NCBI RefSeq assembly: GCF_020497125.1
Contig: NC_059075.1
Span: 35,624,003 to 35,688,002 of the forward strand
DNA: 64,000 bases
Direction: 5' to 3'
Source: Mauremys mutica
Lineage: Eukaryota; Chordata; Testudines; Geoemydidae
This document shows positions 22,098-33,475 of the stretch, piece after piece (the first letter of the stretch is position 1; every line of letters starts with the position of its first letter). Below the pieces are notes generated by a model. That model searched no databases, was not told where the DNA came from, and was given only the letters and a program-made list of their open reading frames with translations. A program made the translations under genes and the position numbers.

Positions 22098-22282
22098 TTC
22101 AGAGTGGTAGCCGTTTTAGTCTATATCAGCAAAAACAAGGAAGAGTCCTTGTGGCACCTTACAGACTAACAAATTTATTTCCACTCCATGAATCTGATGA
22201 AGTGGGTTTTAGCCCACGAAATCTTATGCCCAAATAAATGTGTTAATCTCTAAGGTGCCACAAGGACTCCTTGTTGTTTTTA
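22098..22282 (+). mobile_element. Penelope-like retroelement unit with hammerhead motif
   Basis: A 185 bp unit flanked by a perfect 12 bp direct repeat CATCCCCTTTGC (22086-22097 and 22283-22294), which marks a discrete insertion. It starts TCAGAGTGGTAGCCG and contains two long complementary arms (22145-22180 and 22232-22267) that match at 33 of 36 positions, enclosing a hammerhead-like core. Hammerhead ribozymes in the terminal repeats of Penelope-like elements are established knowledge. No reverse transcriptase is present, so this is a terminal-repeat-only, non-autonomous copy. Confidence 0.75.
22145..22267 (+). ncRNA. Hammerhead ribozyme motif, type I, probably decayed
   Basis: Core elements are in the correct order: CTGATGA at 22194-22200, a stem II of GTGGG/CCCAC at 22202-22206 and 22213-22217 with a short loop, then GAAA at 22218-22221. 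A tiny stem III would be formed by the next few bases around TTAT, and the 36 bp arms form stem I with a 13-base internal bulge before the core. The base before the cleavage position, where U is expected, appears to be C, and the first stem III pair is altered, so I expect weak or no self-cleavage. The fold is by eye only. Confidence 0.65.
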
Positions 22283-22294
22283 CATCCCCTTTGC

Positions 22295-24569
22295 AGCACT
22301 CTCTTCAAACTGCTTCTCTCCAAGGATCTTGCTACATTTCCTCTCCACTCGCTCCCTAAAGCATCCCCCTCAGAATGGAGTCCTTGCCTTACATTTATAC
22401 TCAATGTCTTCCATTTCTATTAGAGGCAGCTTGATAAATTCACTAGCAGTTGGACCAGAAACACCCACCCAGGCCAGAATTGTATTCTTTATAGAAAAGC
22501 TTTGGGCTGACACGTTTGACATATTGAAAGGGGGAAAGTAACTCCTTAATGGAAGAGTAAATGGAATAAGGTGTTCTCCTCTCCTAGGTCTTTCCTTTAT
22601 TTAATTTCCTGATTTAACAAACTTAGTCCCTCTCCACATTTCTTATTTACTCCCCAGTTCCCCTTCACCTGACTCATCAAAGACCTGCCTTTTTTTATCA
22701 GCGGACTTAGGCCCCTATACCAGTATTTAGCAGAGTTCTTCTATCTGAACGTAGTTCTGCTTCTGAATTTCTGCACTGTTCCATATTCATAAAGAGATGA
22801 ATCAAAACTCCAGAGCCAATCCTTCTACCTCCCCCCTTCTCTTTGGGGTGTCAGAAATCTCAATCCATATCTATTTGGGGTTGGGTTTTTTTAGAATAAT
22901 CTATTAAAATGGGACTAATGTTGTTGGCAATGAGCTATTTTACCAATTTTTAAAAAATATCTCAGCACCCACAGGCAGAGCTGGGTTTTCCAACAAATGT
23001 GCCTCACATTTCAGCACCTAAATAAATTACCATATTTTCAATAGTAAATCTGGGTATTCTAATGGGAGCTTCTGGAGCTGAGTACTTTTAATATATCTGC
23101 TTTTTATTCATGTGCTTAAATAAGAGATGATCTCTTTAAAAGACTTGCCCTAGAACTTGAAAATCAGCCATTGAGCGTTTTGGAAAACCTAGCTCACAGA
23201 GTCTATCAGCTGTGTTGGGCAGAAGGCCTCTCCCTCTCATACTGAAGTGCATGGGAGGGGACCAGAGGTACAGAAAATCTCATTAAAGTTACACAGAGTG
23301 AAAAGTCCCCTCCTGCTCCTCCCCAGCCAACTTCTGATAAACCCAGCAGAGTCCATATTGTTCAGAGAACCTGCACTAGAACATCTGTGGTGTTCCAGGA
23401 AGAGGGGGACAGTTTCACAGGGAAACATTCCCCATCTTACATGTGGCACAGTTGACAGGCACACAGAGGAACCATTTCACCCTCCTCTGAACTGCAGCCC
23501 CTTCACATGTGGTGAAATATGACTTTTGGCTTAGAAAGATGCCTCTGGAGGTCAGAAAGCAAAGAAGAATACACATCCTATTCAAGTTACAGGGCATATC
23601 CGGAGGATGGGGAAGGCAGGGGGGTAGAAAATATATTTATTATCTCATTCAGATTTGTTTAGGACACTACTGTTAACATTCATGCTCTCCAGAAAAATGC
23701 CAGAAGAGCTTTCACAACAAATGGTCAAGACCTCAATTTTATGTCTTGTCTGAAATAAGGAATCACAAGCAATGTTTGATACCTTATATGGCAAAGTCTA
23801 ATGCTTCTTAATTCTACCTTACATACCTCTCAATATGCCAGGATCCAAATGTGGGACAAGACACAAAATGAGGGACATTTGCACAATAAAAGGACAGGGA
23901 AATCTTAAAAATGCTTATTACATTTGCCTGAGATCCATGTTCATTCAGTTTTAAAAAAAATAGCTAAATCATATAATCATTATGAAAGTCTTTAAATTCT
24001 CAACATTCAGAAGGTAAATCTCAGTGATAGCAGCTAGTAAACTATACCTTCCATGTCATAAATTATGATGATTTAAGAAGAAGCATCTCTTGTTGCCTGG
24101 CTGTTAACTTGAGTTGTTAACATTTTTAGAATGTTTCCCATATATTTGCGAGCAGTTCAAAATATACTTTGGCTTATAACTGGTAACAGGATTTCACACA
24201 CAGGGGAAAATATTATTCAACAGAATCTTTTAAATTTCTGCTGTTCTAAAACTGAGTAGAACCATAACTTGTTGAAAGATAGCTATGAATATTCCTCCTC
24301 TCACTTTTCCCTTAAGTTCCCCCCACTCTATGGAAGAAATTAATAGTCAGCAATCAACTGAAACTTTATCTGATATAATCAAACTTTTTTTAATAATACA
24401 AAGTTACATTGAACTATTTGATCTTTCCATAATCTCTAGCAAACATATTTTTTCAAGCATGCATTTCAAGGCACAATTCTGTTCCCAGCAAACTCAATGA
24501 GACTTGGATCAAGCCCTAAGTTTACAATGAGGGGTGAGCATAACCACTTGACCACTGCCAAATGTTCTG
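22295..24569. other. Unassigned sequence
   Basis: No supported gene or clear repeat. Pyrimidine-rich and AT-rich blocks alternate. The overlapping open frames at 23237-23597 on both strands are short and lack domains. Confidence 0.4.
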
Positions 24570-24915
24570 TCTTCATCCAGATAGAATGTATCTGCTATGC
24601 TGCCAAAAGATCCAGGTTTACCCAGAAAGAACAGATGTCGTAATGCTGAAAGTTATGGATCTGTACAAATAGAATATATGCACCATGTTATTAAGCTATC
24701 GATTAGATACTGCTGGAACAAAACAGGTGCTTCCATGTAGAACACAACTGCTGTGCTGTGAAACATGCTGGATATATTAATGAAAAATATAACGTTCTGG
24801 TATTCTGCTGAAAGTATCAGATACACAGAGATAGAACATACAAACCATGCTGGTGACAGTACCAGGAAGAATATTCCTTCTCATGATGCTGAACCTGATG
24901 CTGAATGTACATGCC
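24570..24915 (+). repeat. Degenerate minisatellite-like array, units of roughly 40-46 bp
   Basis: The pattern 'agaa + about 10 bases + ATGCTG + about 20 bases' recurs: 'agaatgtatctgctATGCTG' at about 24584, 'agaacagatgtcgtaATGCTG' at about 24629, 'agaatatatgcaccATG' at about 24670, 'agaacatacaaaccATGCTG' at about 24834 and 'agaatattccttctcATGATG' at about 24869. Units between them are more worn. Spacing is irregular, so this may be an old tandem array or chance similarity. Confidence 0.35.
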
Positions 24916-25237
24916 CTGATGTACTTCCTGAAAAATATATATCCAGGTATTTGCACTGCCTACTGAGTGGCAATCATAACATACTATTGCCTTAAGCAAA
25001 ATGTTAATGGATGCTGGCAGCACAGCCAAAGTGTGGCAGACAACCAGCAGCAGAAGGGTTAAGAAATAATGCTGGCTGGAAATTCCAACCGTGATAAGTG
25101 TAGGCACTTAAATCAATGTTGAGAAATGAGATTGCTGGTTAAAGCTCTCAACTTTCTTATCATTTTCATTGCCTATGCCCAGCAAACTTTTTAAGCACTA
25201 GCAAGCAGTCAGGTGTACCTAAAGCTTTCCCTAGTTA
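24916..25237. other. Unassigned sequence
   Basis: About 320 bp separating the minisatellite-like stretch from the second copy of the unclassified 400 bp repeat. Nothing recognised. Confidence 0.4.
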
Positions 25238-25319
25238 AGCTTGGCAGCATTCAATTTTTATTCTTTATAATATTGAGGGATATTATCAAAGTTTATTTTT
25301 AAACATTTATTTTCTATTT

Positions 25320-25357
<38 letters not shown>

Positions 25358-25642
25358 GGGATCAGACCATAGTGGGTCAGAAAATGATAGGAGATGTTGA
25401 GATTCAAAAAGTTACAGCTTTATAACCATTAAACCAAAAATTGTCAACATCACATGTCAAAATATGCAGAGTAAATATCCTTAAGTTAAACTTTAAGAAG
25501 TTCTCAAGCAGCATTTTTCTTATTTTAATTCTCTGTAAATTTTGATTATTATCAATTGAAATATTTTTTCATCGGTTTGTGCGTGTATGGTGAAATTGAT
25601 GTTTACCAACATTTACCACTAAAAACCTAATCCTTACAAGTC
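25238..25642 (+). repeat. Unclassified interspersed repeat, copy 2 of 2 in the window
   Basis: Collinear with 5238-5636 in the same orientation, from AGCTTGGCAGCATTCAATTT through AGATTCAAAAAGTTACAGCT to the AAAAACCTAATC end. Differences are spread along the whole length, with several small indels, as expected of old independent insertions. No coding potential; family not recognised. Confidence 0.65.
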
Positions 25643-26346
25643 CAAAGACTCTTATGTCCCTTATCTTTTGTAATAAAAACTAAGAAGCAGTGAGTGATCT
25701 GTTATAAAATAAAATATTGAGTTTTATAGTGCAGTTAGAAATGTCTTACTACTGCTTTATTGAAATACTGCACTTCTTAATGTTTATACTTTTTGTTACA
25801 TAATGCTTTGCAAAGGATGTGATTTCAGCGTGAATCCTAGACTGATAATGTTTTTCCCCACATATCATTGGTTATAAAACTTTTAGACCCTTTCATAGCA
25901 GCTACTTGTAGATCATTTAGACGATGCCATCCACAAACAGCTGTCTCATCAGTTTCCCCATGGCATTGTGCAATGACTTATATCACACTAGAAGCATTAA
26001 ATACTCTCATGCCATCACAGGCCACAAAAGCTACATTCCATTTACAGATATTAATTGAATGTTATTGAGGGAGCCCTGGCTTTGCCTTGCATGGTGTCAC
26101 ATTAAACAATCCCTTATAACTACTTCAAGGATATTTCATTTCATTTACATTCATTATCGGGGCAAAGGAGTCTAGAATTACAGATCCCACAGAGCAGCAG
26201 ATATATGTCACCCACTCACACATGCAATTCTGGTAACCGAGTATTGTTCAGAAGGAGCATCCTTTTTATTTATGTATGTATTTTTATTAAATCAATCCAG
26301 TTAGCAACAACTTTTCTTGTTATGACAAAATATATTTTTTTTAATT
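25643..26346. other. Unassigned sequence
   Basis: AT-rich, with no supported gene, RNA gene or repeat. Confidence 0.4.
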
Positions 26347-26348
26347 TT

Positions 26349-26403
<55 letters not shown>
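26347..26403 (+). repeat. (CTTT)n microsatellite
   Basis: About 14 near-perfect CTTT units. The run translates into a meaningless Phe/Leu/Ser repeat in one frame. Confidence 0.95.
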
Positions 26404-26814
26404 AAAAGAAATGATATTTTCCCCAAGAAAATAAAACCCTCCCTGTGTCATTATGTATCCAACAAATATTTTTGTATTGCAAAATATATCAAGAATATGA
26501 TAGTTTCATACAGACTGATATGGGGTAGATCAATGTGGGAGACATGAGACACATCAGTAAACATCTGTCACTTCCTAAACCCCTGACATATTCAAGGCAT
26601 CATTTCTATGCAGAAAACATTGGTTTTGGAGAGGTTTTGGGTTGAGGACACTTTTATTATTAATATTTATTTATGCAAAGTTGCAAACAGAGGCATGTTT
26701 TAAGAATTATAATCACACATAAGTTAATATGAAATACTATTTAAAAGAAAAATCATGTCCAATAATCATTCACTTATAGAAAACTTTTTTATATATATAT
26801 ATGGAGATATACCT
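26404..26814. other. Unassigned AT-rich sequence
   Basis: About 410 bp of AT-rich sequence with a short TATA run at 26790-26802 and nothing I can name. Confidence 0.4.
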
Positions 26815-26897
26815 ATCTCATAGAACTGGAAGGGACCTTGAAAGGTCATTGAGTCCAGTCCTCTGCTTTCACAGCATGACCAAGTACCGTCTCTATG
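26815..26897 (-). repeat. CR1 3' tail fragment, antisense
   Basis: The words TCATAGAACTGGAAGGGACC and TTGAGTCCAGTCCTCTGC are the complement of the canonical CR1 tail. The copy is under 100 bp and lacks coding sequence. Confidence 0.65.
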
Positions 26898-28065
26898 AAA
26901 CAAAACACCTCAAATTGTGAACAGGGATCAAAGCGCAGTCAATTTTCTGGTTTTGTGACAATCATTAAACAATAAAAATAATAAGCTGCCAATGCACCTA
27001 GCTGTGCTGTCAAAGAAGAAAGGACTATGACGCTGATCCAAAGTACAATGAAGGCAATGGAAATTCTCCCATTGACGTTAATGGCCCATACGTTTCAGCC
27101 CTTGGTTTGGAAACACCAAAAGAGTATTAAGGGTTTTTTTTTCTAATGAAAAAGGATCAACTTTCATTTTGCAATTGCCATCTGCCAAAATACAATTTAA
27201 TATATTACCTGGAACAGTGAGTGGAAAACTTGGAAAAGGTAATTAATATGGGGGAGAAGATTCAGCATAAAAGAGACAAACCTTGCCCTGAAGGGGCTTT
27301 GGCTGAGGGGAAACACTGGGTTGTAAGCACCTCACCTCAATCAGGATATCATTTTGTGTGACTCAGTGTATCTCAGGTGAATTGTAATGGGATAGTGGGC
27401 AGACATAGATTCTAAATACCTAATATTGTAAAGCTTTGGTGACAATCATATTTGAAGAGATCTATAGGAGCGTATTTGTTAATACAGCACCTAGCAAACT
27501 AAATAGGGTCCTGGTTCATGATTTGATGCTACAACAATGCAAATAATAAATATTATTGATAATTATTAATACATACATAATTATGTATTTATTCATTTCC
27601 ATTTTACAAATCAGGCAAATCCATCTCTGGTGTTACCCCACTCATTTCACTGAAGCTACATCAGGGGTAGACTAGGCTCATTGAATCTTGTGTACCTCAT
27701 ATCAAGATCCAGGAGAGAGCTGAAAGAATAGCAGACAAAACAAACAAGCACGAAAAAGATACATATCTAGAGAGACGGGGGGAGGGGGGGAAGAGAGAGA
27801 GAGAGAAACAGCAAGTTAAATGTGCTGCCTGTTTCATCTCCGCTAGACAGTCCTGTCTTCAGAAAACATTTTAAAGCATTCTCATATGTACAATTTTGTT
27901 TAGAATTCAGTAGACCCACCCATCTCTGCTAAAAGAGACTGATTTTTGTTGATCCCTCAGGTGGTTATTTCAGACAGGTTTCATTTCATATTGTTTCACT
28001 CATCTCAAAAAGTGATGTGATGGCAAATTACTTTCTGGACATCAGATTTATTGTTGTAACAGTAG
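26898..28065. other. Unassigned sequence with a purine tract
   Basis: 27774-27811 is a homopurine run (GGGGGGAGGGGGGGGAAG then GAGAGAGAGAGAG) that could form triplex or G-rich structures. Around 27480-27560, 'cagcacctagcaaac...gggtcctggttcatgatt' followed by 'aaataataaat' looks like the 3' tail of an old LINE-type repeat, as does 45790-45880. Confidence 0.4.
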
Positions 28066-28225
28066 ATAAGTTCTATTATCACCTTTCTACAGATGGGAAA
28101 TTGAGGAACAGACAGGAAGTGCCTACGGTCATACAGGAAGACTGAGGTAGAGTAGGAAAATAGAATCTGGGTCCCCAAAGTCCCAGGCTAGCACCCCAAA
28201 TTCTAGATCTTCCTTCTTCTGGCTG
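28066..28225 (+). repeat. MIR-like SINE fragment
   Basis: The sequence runs 'attatcacctttctacagatgggaaattgagg', then a variant of the 'aagtgcc..ggtcatacagga' block, then 'gaatctgggtcccc', in the order of the MIR core. Highly diverged. Confidence 0.55.
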
Positions 28226-28517
28226 GCTAAGTAATGGATGCAACAGCCAAAAGAAAATCCCATCCCTACAGCCAAAAAAAAAAGAAAAAAGGATTAATCC
28301 TCTCCAAATCTGTAGATCTACATGACTTACTGTGCATGTTAGGCTGCATAGCTCCATGGTTATCAATAAAGATACACCCAGGCTTGGTGGACCTGGGTAA
28401 TCATTTGTATTACCATATTTTTGGCCCTTAAGAATAAAGAATATTTAATTATTGCCATCTTAGAACTTTTTGTGATGTGCACTCCTCAGTTCCAGGCAGG
28501 GATTAAAACAGCTAAAA

Positions 28518-28518
<1 letters not shown>
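28226..28518. other. Unassigned sequence
   Basis: About 290 bp with an A-rich run near 28265-28290 and nothing recognised. Confidence 0.4.

Positions 28519-28573
<55 letters not shown>
28519..28573 (+). repeat. (CA)n microsatellite, about 27 units
   Basis: Uninterrupted CA repeat followed by an A-rich run. Likely length-variable between individuals. Confidence 0.95.
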
Positions 28574-28575
<2 letters not shown>

Positions 28576-29369
28576 TAAAAAAAACCACAAAATGTTTTCC
28601 TGCAGTTTGCTTACCCTGTAAAAATCAAATAATTAAAAAAAAAAATCCTCCTCCGTGCCATATGTATATATTTACATTACCTTTGAGACTGACAGTGTTA
28701 GTAGACTTAGCACATATCTTCTGTGTTTTGAAATACAAATCGGTGAGCAAAGGTGTCTTATTCTCCTGGAATATAAAATGGCAAAACTTTGTGACTGGGT
28801 TTAACTTCCTAAAAGTATTGCTTCCTTCAAGTGTTTTGGGGCACCCAGTGAAGCTGACTGAAATTAAGCTGTCATTCACAGCATGTGAGGGGCAGCACAC
28901 TTTCTTCTCTAGAACCCTCGGCTTCCGCCTTTCGTTGATGTGCTATTTCAGAGAGTAATTCTGCCAAAGGTGAAATGGAGAGATCCCCACCTCTCAGTAA
29001 AAGATTCCAACTCAGAGTGGCAGGTTTTGCATAGGGATGTCTTTACACTGTTCAATCCAGCAGTGACTGGCAGTCTGTCTCTAAGGGAAGAACTGATTTA
29101 AAAAAAACAACAACTCACTCTCGTGTCATTTTACATACCTTGAATTAGATTAGTGTTAAGCACAGAAACAGGCTCAAGACCAGGTCTAGTACCCATGGGA
29201 GAAGCATAAAGCTTGAGTTCCACCTTCCCCAGCTGGTGAACAGTACATTAAAAAGAGTTTTAAAGGCAACTTGGGGAAGATTCAGGTGGGAGTCACCTGA
29301 GCCTTTAGAGTCAGGTGAAGGCTACTAGTGAACTACTAGACATGGAATATGTATGTTGGTTGGCACATT
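28574..29369. other. Unassigned sequence
   Basis: Opposed open frames at 28625-28958 are of chance length with no domains. Nothing else recognised. Confidence 0.4.
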
Positions 29370-29790
29370 CTATAGAACGTTTGGGACAAAAATTTCAAAA
29401 ATGCCTTAGAACCTATAGCTCATTTTTCAAAGCTAACAGACCCAGATCCTCAAATATATTTAGGTACCCAGGCCCCATTGATTTCAACAGGAGTTAGGCA
29501 CCTAATTACCTTTGAGGATTTGGGCCTTAGACACATAAGGTAACATTTTTTAAAAGGGCCTAGAGGCCAGATTTACAAAGGTATTTAGGCATATGAAGAT
29601 AATAATAGGCACAGTGGGATTTTCAAAAACATCTTAAGTGAGTTAGATGCCTAACTCCCATTGACTTTCAATGAGACTTAGGCTCATATGGGCCAGGTTT
29701 TTAAAGTTATTTAGGGGTTTAGAGATGTAGATAGGCACCTAATGGGTTTCTGAAAATTGCCTAGATACCTGCTTCCCACTGATTTCAGCA
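29370..29790. repeat. Cluster of broken 'CCAGATTTNCAAAGG' MITE copies
   Basis: At least three partial units lie in tandem. Diagnostic words are GCCAGATTTACAAAGGTATT (29562), GTGGGATTTTCAAAAACATC (29612), TAACTCCCATTGACTTTCAA (29652), GGCCAGGTTTTTAAAGTTAT (29692) and AGATGTAGATAGGCACCTAA (29723). These are the end and interior motifs of the intact hairpin element at 9225-9374. The clustering suggests repeated insertion near or into one another. Confidence 0.55.
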
Positions 29791-31164
29791 TAGCACCCTG
29801 GAAGTTACAAGCTTATGAGCTGCCCCACGGAATTGTGTATTTTCCAGAGATGCCTGTAACATTGTTTAAATGTTGCCATTCTTCATCAAGGAAAACTGCC
29901 ATTGGAGTCAATCAGCACTTGACTCAATATAGGACTGCAAAATTGCATTCTTGCAATTGTAATAAAGATGGGCACAGCACTTTAAAGTATTTACTTTCTG
30001 AGGCTCAGCACATCCTACACAGCTAGGTTCACTCTTTTGACTGCCACAGTCAAACAGATAAGAGTCAGACTGCTAATGAATCAGACTGCTAGCATGTTGG
30101 GCTGCTGGAGAGTTAGGCTACCCTCTAAATGCTGGATGTCTGGCAATGTAGCTTATTGGCACAGCAGAATCTAGAGAGTGCTATACAAATTGGGTCTATG
30201 AACATTACAGTGACACATTCCACTGATGCATTAACGTCTGGCAGGAATAGAGAGAGAAAGAAAGAGAGAAAGATGAGGGAGCTGGTCACAGGCCTCCGTT
30301 AGTCTTAATTATCTTCCATTTCCACTCCTGCTTCCCAAATCGGGAACACAGATGGAAAAGTAATTAATGCATAAACTAATTAGCAATCTCATTTGCCAGT
30401 TGCTACATGATAAAGTAGGCTATGTGCAGAAAGGCTTCTGGAGGTGGAAAAAGAGGGTCTGGAGAGTGAAGCTGGGAGGAGGGGAGGTAACTTTTCCATG
30501 TGTTAAAATGATGCAGCCAGGCTGACAGTTTTCAAAAGGTCCCAGGGAAATGTCAGCACCACAGCTGGTGCAAGTATAAAATCACCAAGTCCTTGCTCTG
30601 CTCTACTGTGAGTAGCAGAGAGGAGCAAAGAGATGGCTACTTGTTCAGAAAACCCCCGAGAGGAGCAGCAGAAGGAGCAGTGACTCTATGGCATGTTCCC
30701 CCTCCTCCCCAGGGGCCCTCAAAGGATCTTCCACAGCATTTCCACATGGCAGGGAATCATGCTGCTTCATGGAGGGATCAGATTGTATTATGGTGGGAGA
30801 CTAGAGGGAGGGGGACTAAGGTGAAGGTGAGGTACTTTGGATTGCATTCTGTCTTGCGAATGGATTAAAATGCCACTGTGAAAACCATCAAGAGTACATG
30901 CTTCTGGGTGGTGCGTTAAGGTGCAGATATGGCAGGAGTGGCCACAGCTCCCATGGGAACTATGCAGTTAGTAAAAGGGGATGGGAGGGTGAGCCATAGA
31001 ACAGCACAGAGTGGTTAGAGTCCATGAGATTAAAGCTCCAAGGATCCCTCATGGCTCCCAAAAAATCCTCCTCCCCTGAGGGGAACATTGAAAGGAATAA
31101 CTACAATGTGACCCTCATGCAATCTCCTGGGGCCTCTGTCCCCCATCCATGGAGGCTAAATGGT
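29791..31164. other. Unassigned sequence
   Basis: A short GA-rich run occurs at 30251-30275. The open frame at 30593-30868 has no domain and no sign of coding use. No gene supported. Confidence 0.4.
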
Positions 31165-31310
31165 CTACAAAATTAGAGATGGAAAAGATCTGTTAAGTCA
31201 CATAGCCTGTATCCCTGGCTGCTGCAAGATTGTTTCCTTATTGTAGCTTGTAGTGTGTTTTGTCCTGTTCACTTCCACTTTTTAAATGACACAGGTGTCT
31301 GCACAGTTGA
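31165..31310 (-). repeat. CR1-like fragment, antisense
   Basis: The order 'attagagatggaaaagatctgttaagtca', 'gcaagattgtttcctta' and 'agtgtgttttgtcctgttc' matches an old CR1 3' region read in complement. No intact frame; the right edge is uncertain. Confidence 0.45.
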
Positions 31311-31765
31311 TCCAGTATGGCACTGCCTATGTTCCTACCTTTCCTATGGTGAACTTTAATTAAACTTATTTGTTGTTCCAGTTCAGGGGAGAAAGAGAAT
31401 AGGAGGAGCAGGAACGGATGGGGAAGAGACAGAGATAAATTATTGAAAAAGGAAATGACTGGGGAAAAATTAACAGGCTTTAACATCACTCAGTGCATGG
31501 AAAAATGAAATCACAGAGACACTGCTCCAAAATGCACTGAGAAAGAAGAATACAGTGTGGACCAGGTAATCCAGCAACAATACAAAGCTCATGCCTTGGG
31601 TAAAAGTTGGCAAAAGCCAAAAGAGCACACCTTTATCAAACATGCACACGAGGGGTGGACAAGTGGAAATCTTGCACAGAATGAGCCTAGAGTGAACCTT
31701 AAAGACTAAGGGGGTCATTATCCATAAACAGGTAACCTGGGAAATACTGCTGTGCAGGTGGAGCT
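31311..31765. other. Unassigned sequence
   Basis: About 455 bp with nothing I can support. Confidence 0.4.
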
Positions 31766-31773
31766 GCTACATG

Positions 31774-32035
31774 CAGGGCCAGCTCTAGCTTTTTTGCCAC
31801 CCCAAGCAGTGAAGTGGAAAAAAATAAAAGAAATAAAGCCGCGATCGGCAGCACTTCGGCAGCAGCTCTCCCATGGTGCTTCATTCTTTGGCGTTAATTC
31901 GGCAGCGGGTCTTTTGCTCCAAGAGGGACTGAGGGACCTGCCGCCAAATTGCCACCGAAGACTTGGACATGCCGCCCCTTTCCATTGGCTGCCCCAACCA
32001 CCTGCTTCCTTCGCTGGTGCCTGGAGCTGGCCCTG
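31774..32035. mobile_element. hAT-type MITE, 262 bp, with perfect 8 bp target duplication
   Basis: The ends CAGGGCCAGCTCTAG and CTGGAGCTGGCCCTG are inverted repeats with one mismatch. GCTACATG flanks both sides exactly (31766-31773 and 32036-32043). Internal words ATTCGGCAGCGGGTC and GACCTGCCGCCAAATTGCC are shared with the element at 2077-2399, so the two are members of one family inserted independently. No open frame of note. Confidence 0.9.
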
Positions 32036-32043
32036 GCTACATG

Positions 32044-33379
32044 CAAAGCTGCCATTTTGGAAATAGTGAGACAGTGCTATAGAAGGCCATTGCTAGTAGA
32101 TTTCTAGGCAAGTTGTACACCTGAAAGTTCTGCTTCATGTTCAGTATCTGGATATGCAATGGCCTGCGGACAGACATATCCTTCAGTTTTCTGACCAGCA
32201 GCTCACAAATACCCCTATGAGATGTCCCCTATGACATGATCAATCCTACTTTTTATATGGAACCCCCATATGTGATGAGGTAGGACTTGGGGAATTTTAC
32301 CTACATCATGTGAATACTGACACAGTGTATACACAAACAATAAAACGTATTGCTTATGGACCTCACTACTGTGTCTCCGTACCCTGATTTAAGACTCTCC
32401 CAGTAACCATGGACACACAGGATAAGCATCCACATTTTTTGAAATACACATTGAAACTCTGAACATTTCCAGATTCTTGTGTCTCTGTTTGTAATGCACA
32501 GAAACAAGGCTTATATTCTTTCAACTGAACCAGGAGCACAGGGATCAGATACTCTTAGAGATGTTAGTGTGAGGAGAGGATGGGTGGGAATCAAGGAAGG
32601 TTTATTTAGCTTTCCTTTATTATTGTTAACATTTTCATTTTGTATTTAAAATTCTGCACGTTAATTATAACTGACTGAAATGCCAAACCCTAAACCCTGA
32701 TCTGAAGCAGCTAAGAAGTGCCATGCTTAGACGATAATTGTTAACATTGTTGTTTAGTGTGTTTGTCGCAGAAATTTAAGAGGACATGGTTTGGTCACAT
32801 GCTGATGTAGATGATATTTCTTATCCACCCTCTTGAAATCTACTAAGTGTTTTCCTTTTTGCTTGAATTCTCGATTATATTTGACTGTCTCAGTAACAGG
32901 AGGATCTCCAGTTCTCATGCAAGTATAATACTCTGTGAAACCTCTTACTTAGCAGAGGGAGATCAGGAAGTAAAGCAACATATTTGTCATAGCTTATCAT
33001 GACTGTACTTCAGTGCTTTCTAGGGAATGTTTCTTGAATTGCCAAAGCAGGTGTCTTAAAATGCCTCAGACCTTGTGCAGTAACCCTCTCCCATAAAAAT
33101 CCTGCTATGCATGTTAAAATGTAATAGCTGGAATATATCATATTAACACACCAAGAGCTACATTAAAGTAACATTAGGGGACTGACTTACACCCAGCAGA
33201 AGCCAGGGAATTCAGAGTTAGTGATTCCACTCAAGTCTTACTTCTCTTTGCACTCTACCTGAGCATTACAGGGACATGTAAGCAGTGTGAGATGGTACAT
33301 AGCTGATGTTCTGCGAGACCTGGGCCTAGCAAGATGAATGAATGAAGGCAAAGAAAGCATGAGGATTACACACTGGTGG
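32044..33379. other. Unassigned sequence
   Basis: No gene, RNA gene or clear repeat that I can support. Confidence 0.4.
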
Positions 33380-33475
33380 CCAGTTAGAAGGAATTCAGAG
33401 GAGATTGACTAAAATGATTAAGGAGATGGGGAGACTGATATGCAATGAATGAGGAAATGAGGACTGAAAGAATAT
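33380..33475 (+). repeat. CR1/L3-like coding-region fragment
   Basis: 'ggaattcagaggagattgac' followed by 'taaaatgattaaggagatgg' and a 'gaggaaatgaggactgaaag' block resembles the CR1 region just after the reverse-transcriptase palm. It may belong to the same broken copy as 34235-34480. Weak similarity. Confidence 0.4.

Noticed and set aside
26347..26403. CRISPR-like or coding repeat
   Set aside because: A plain tetranucleotide microsatellite; there are no spacers, and the context is a vertebrate genome.
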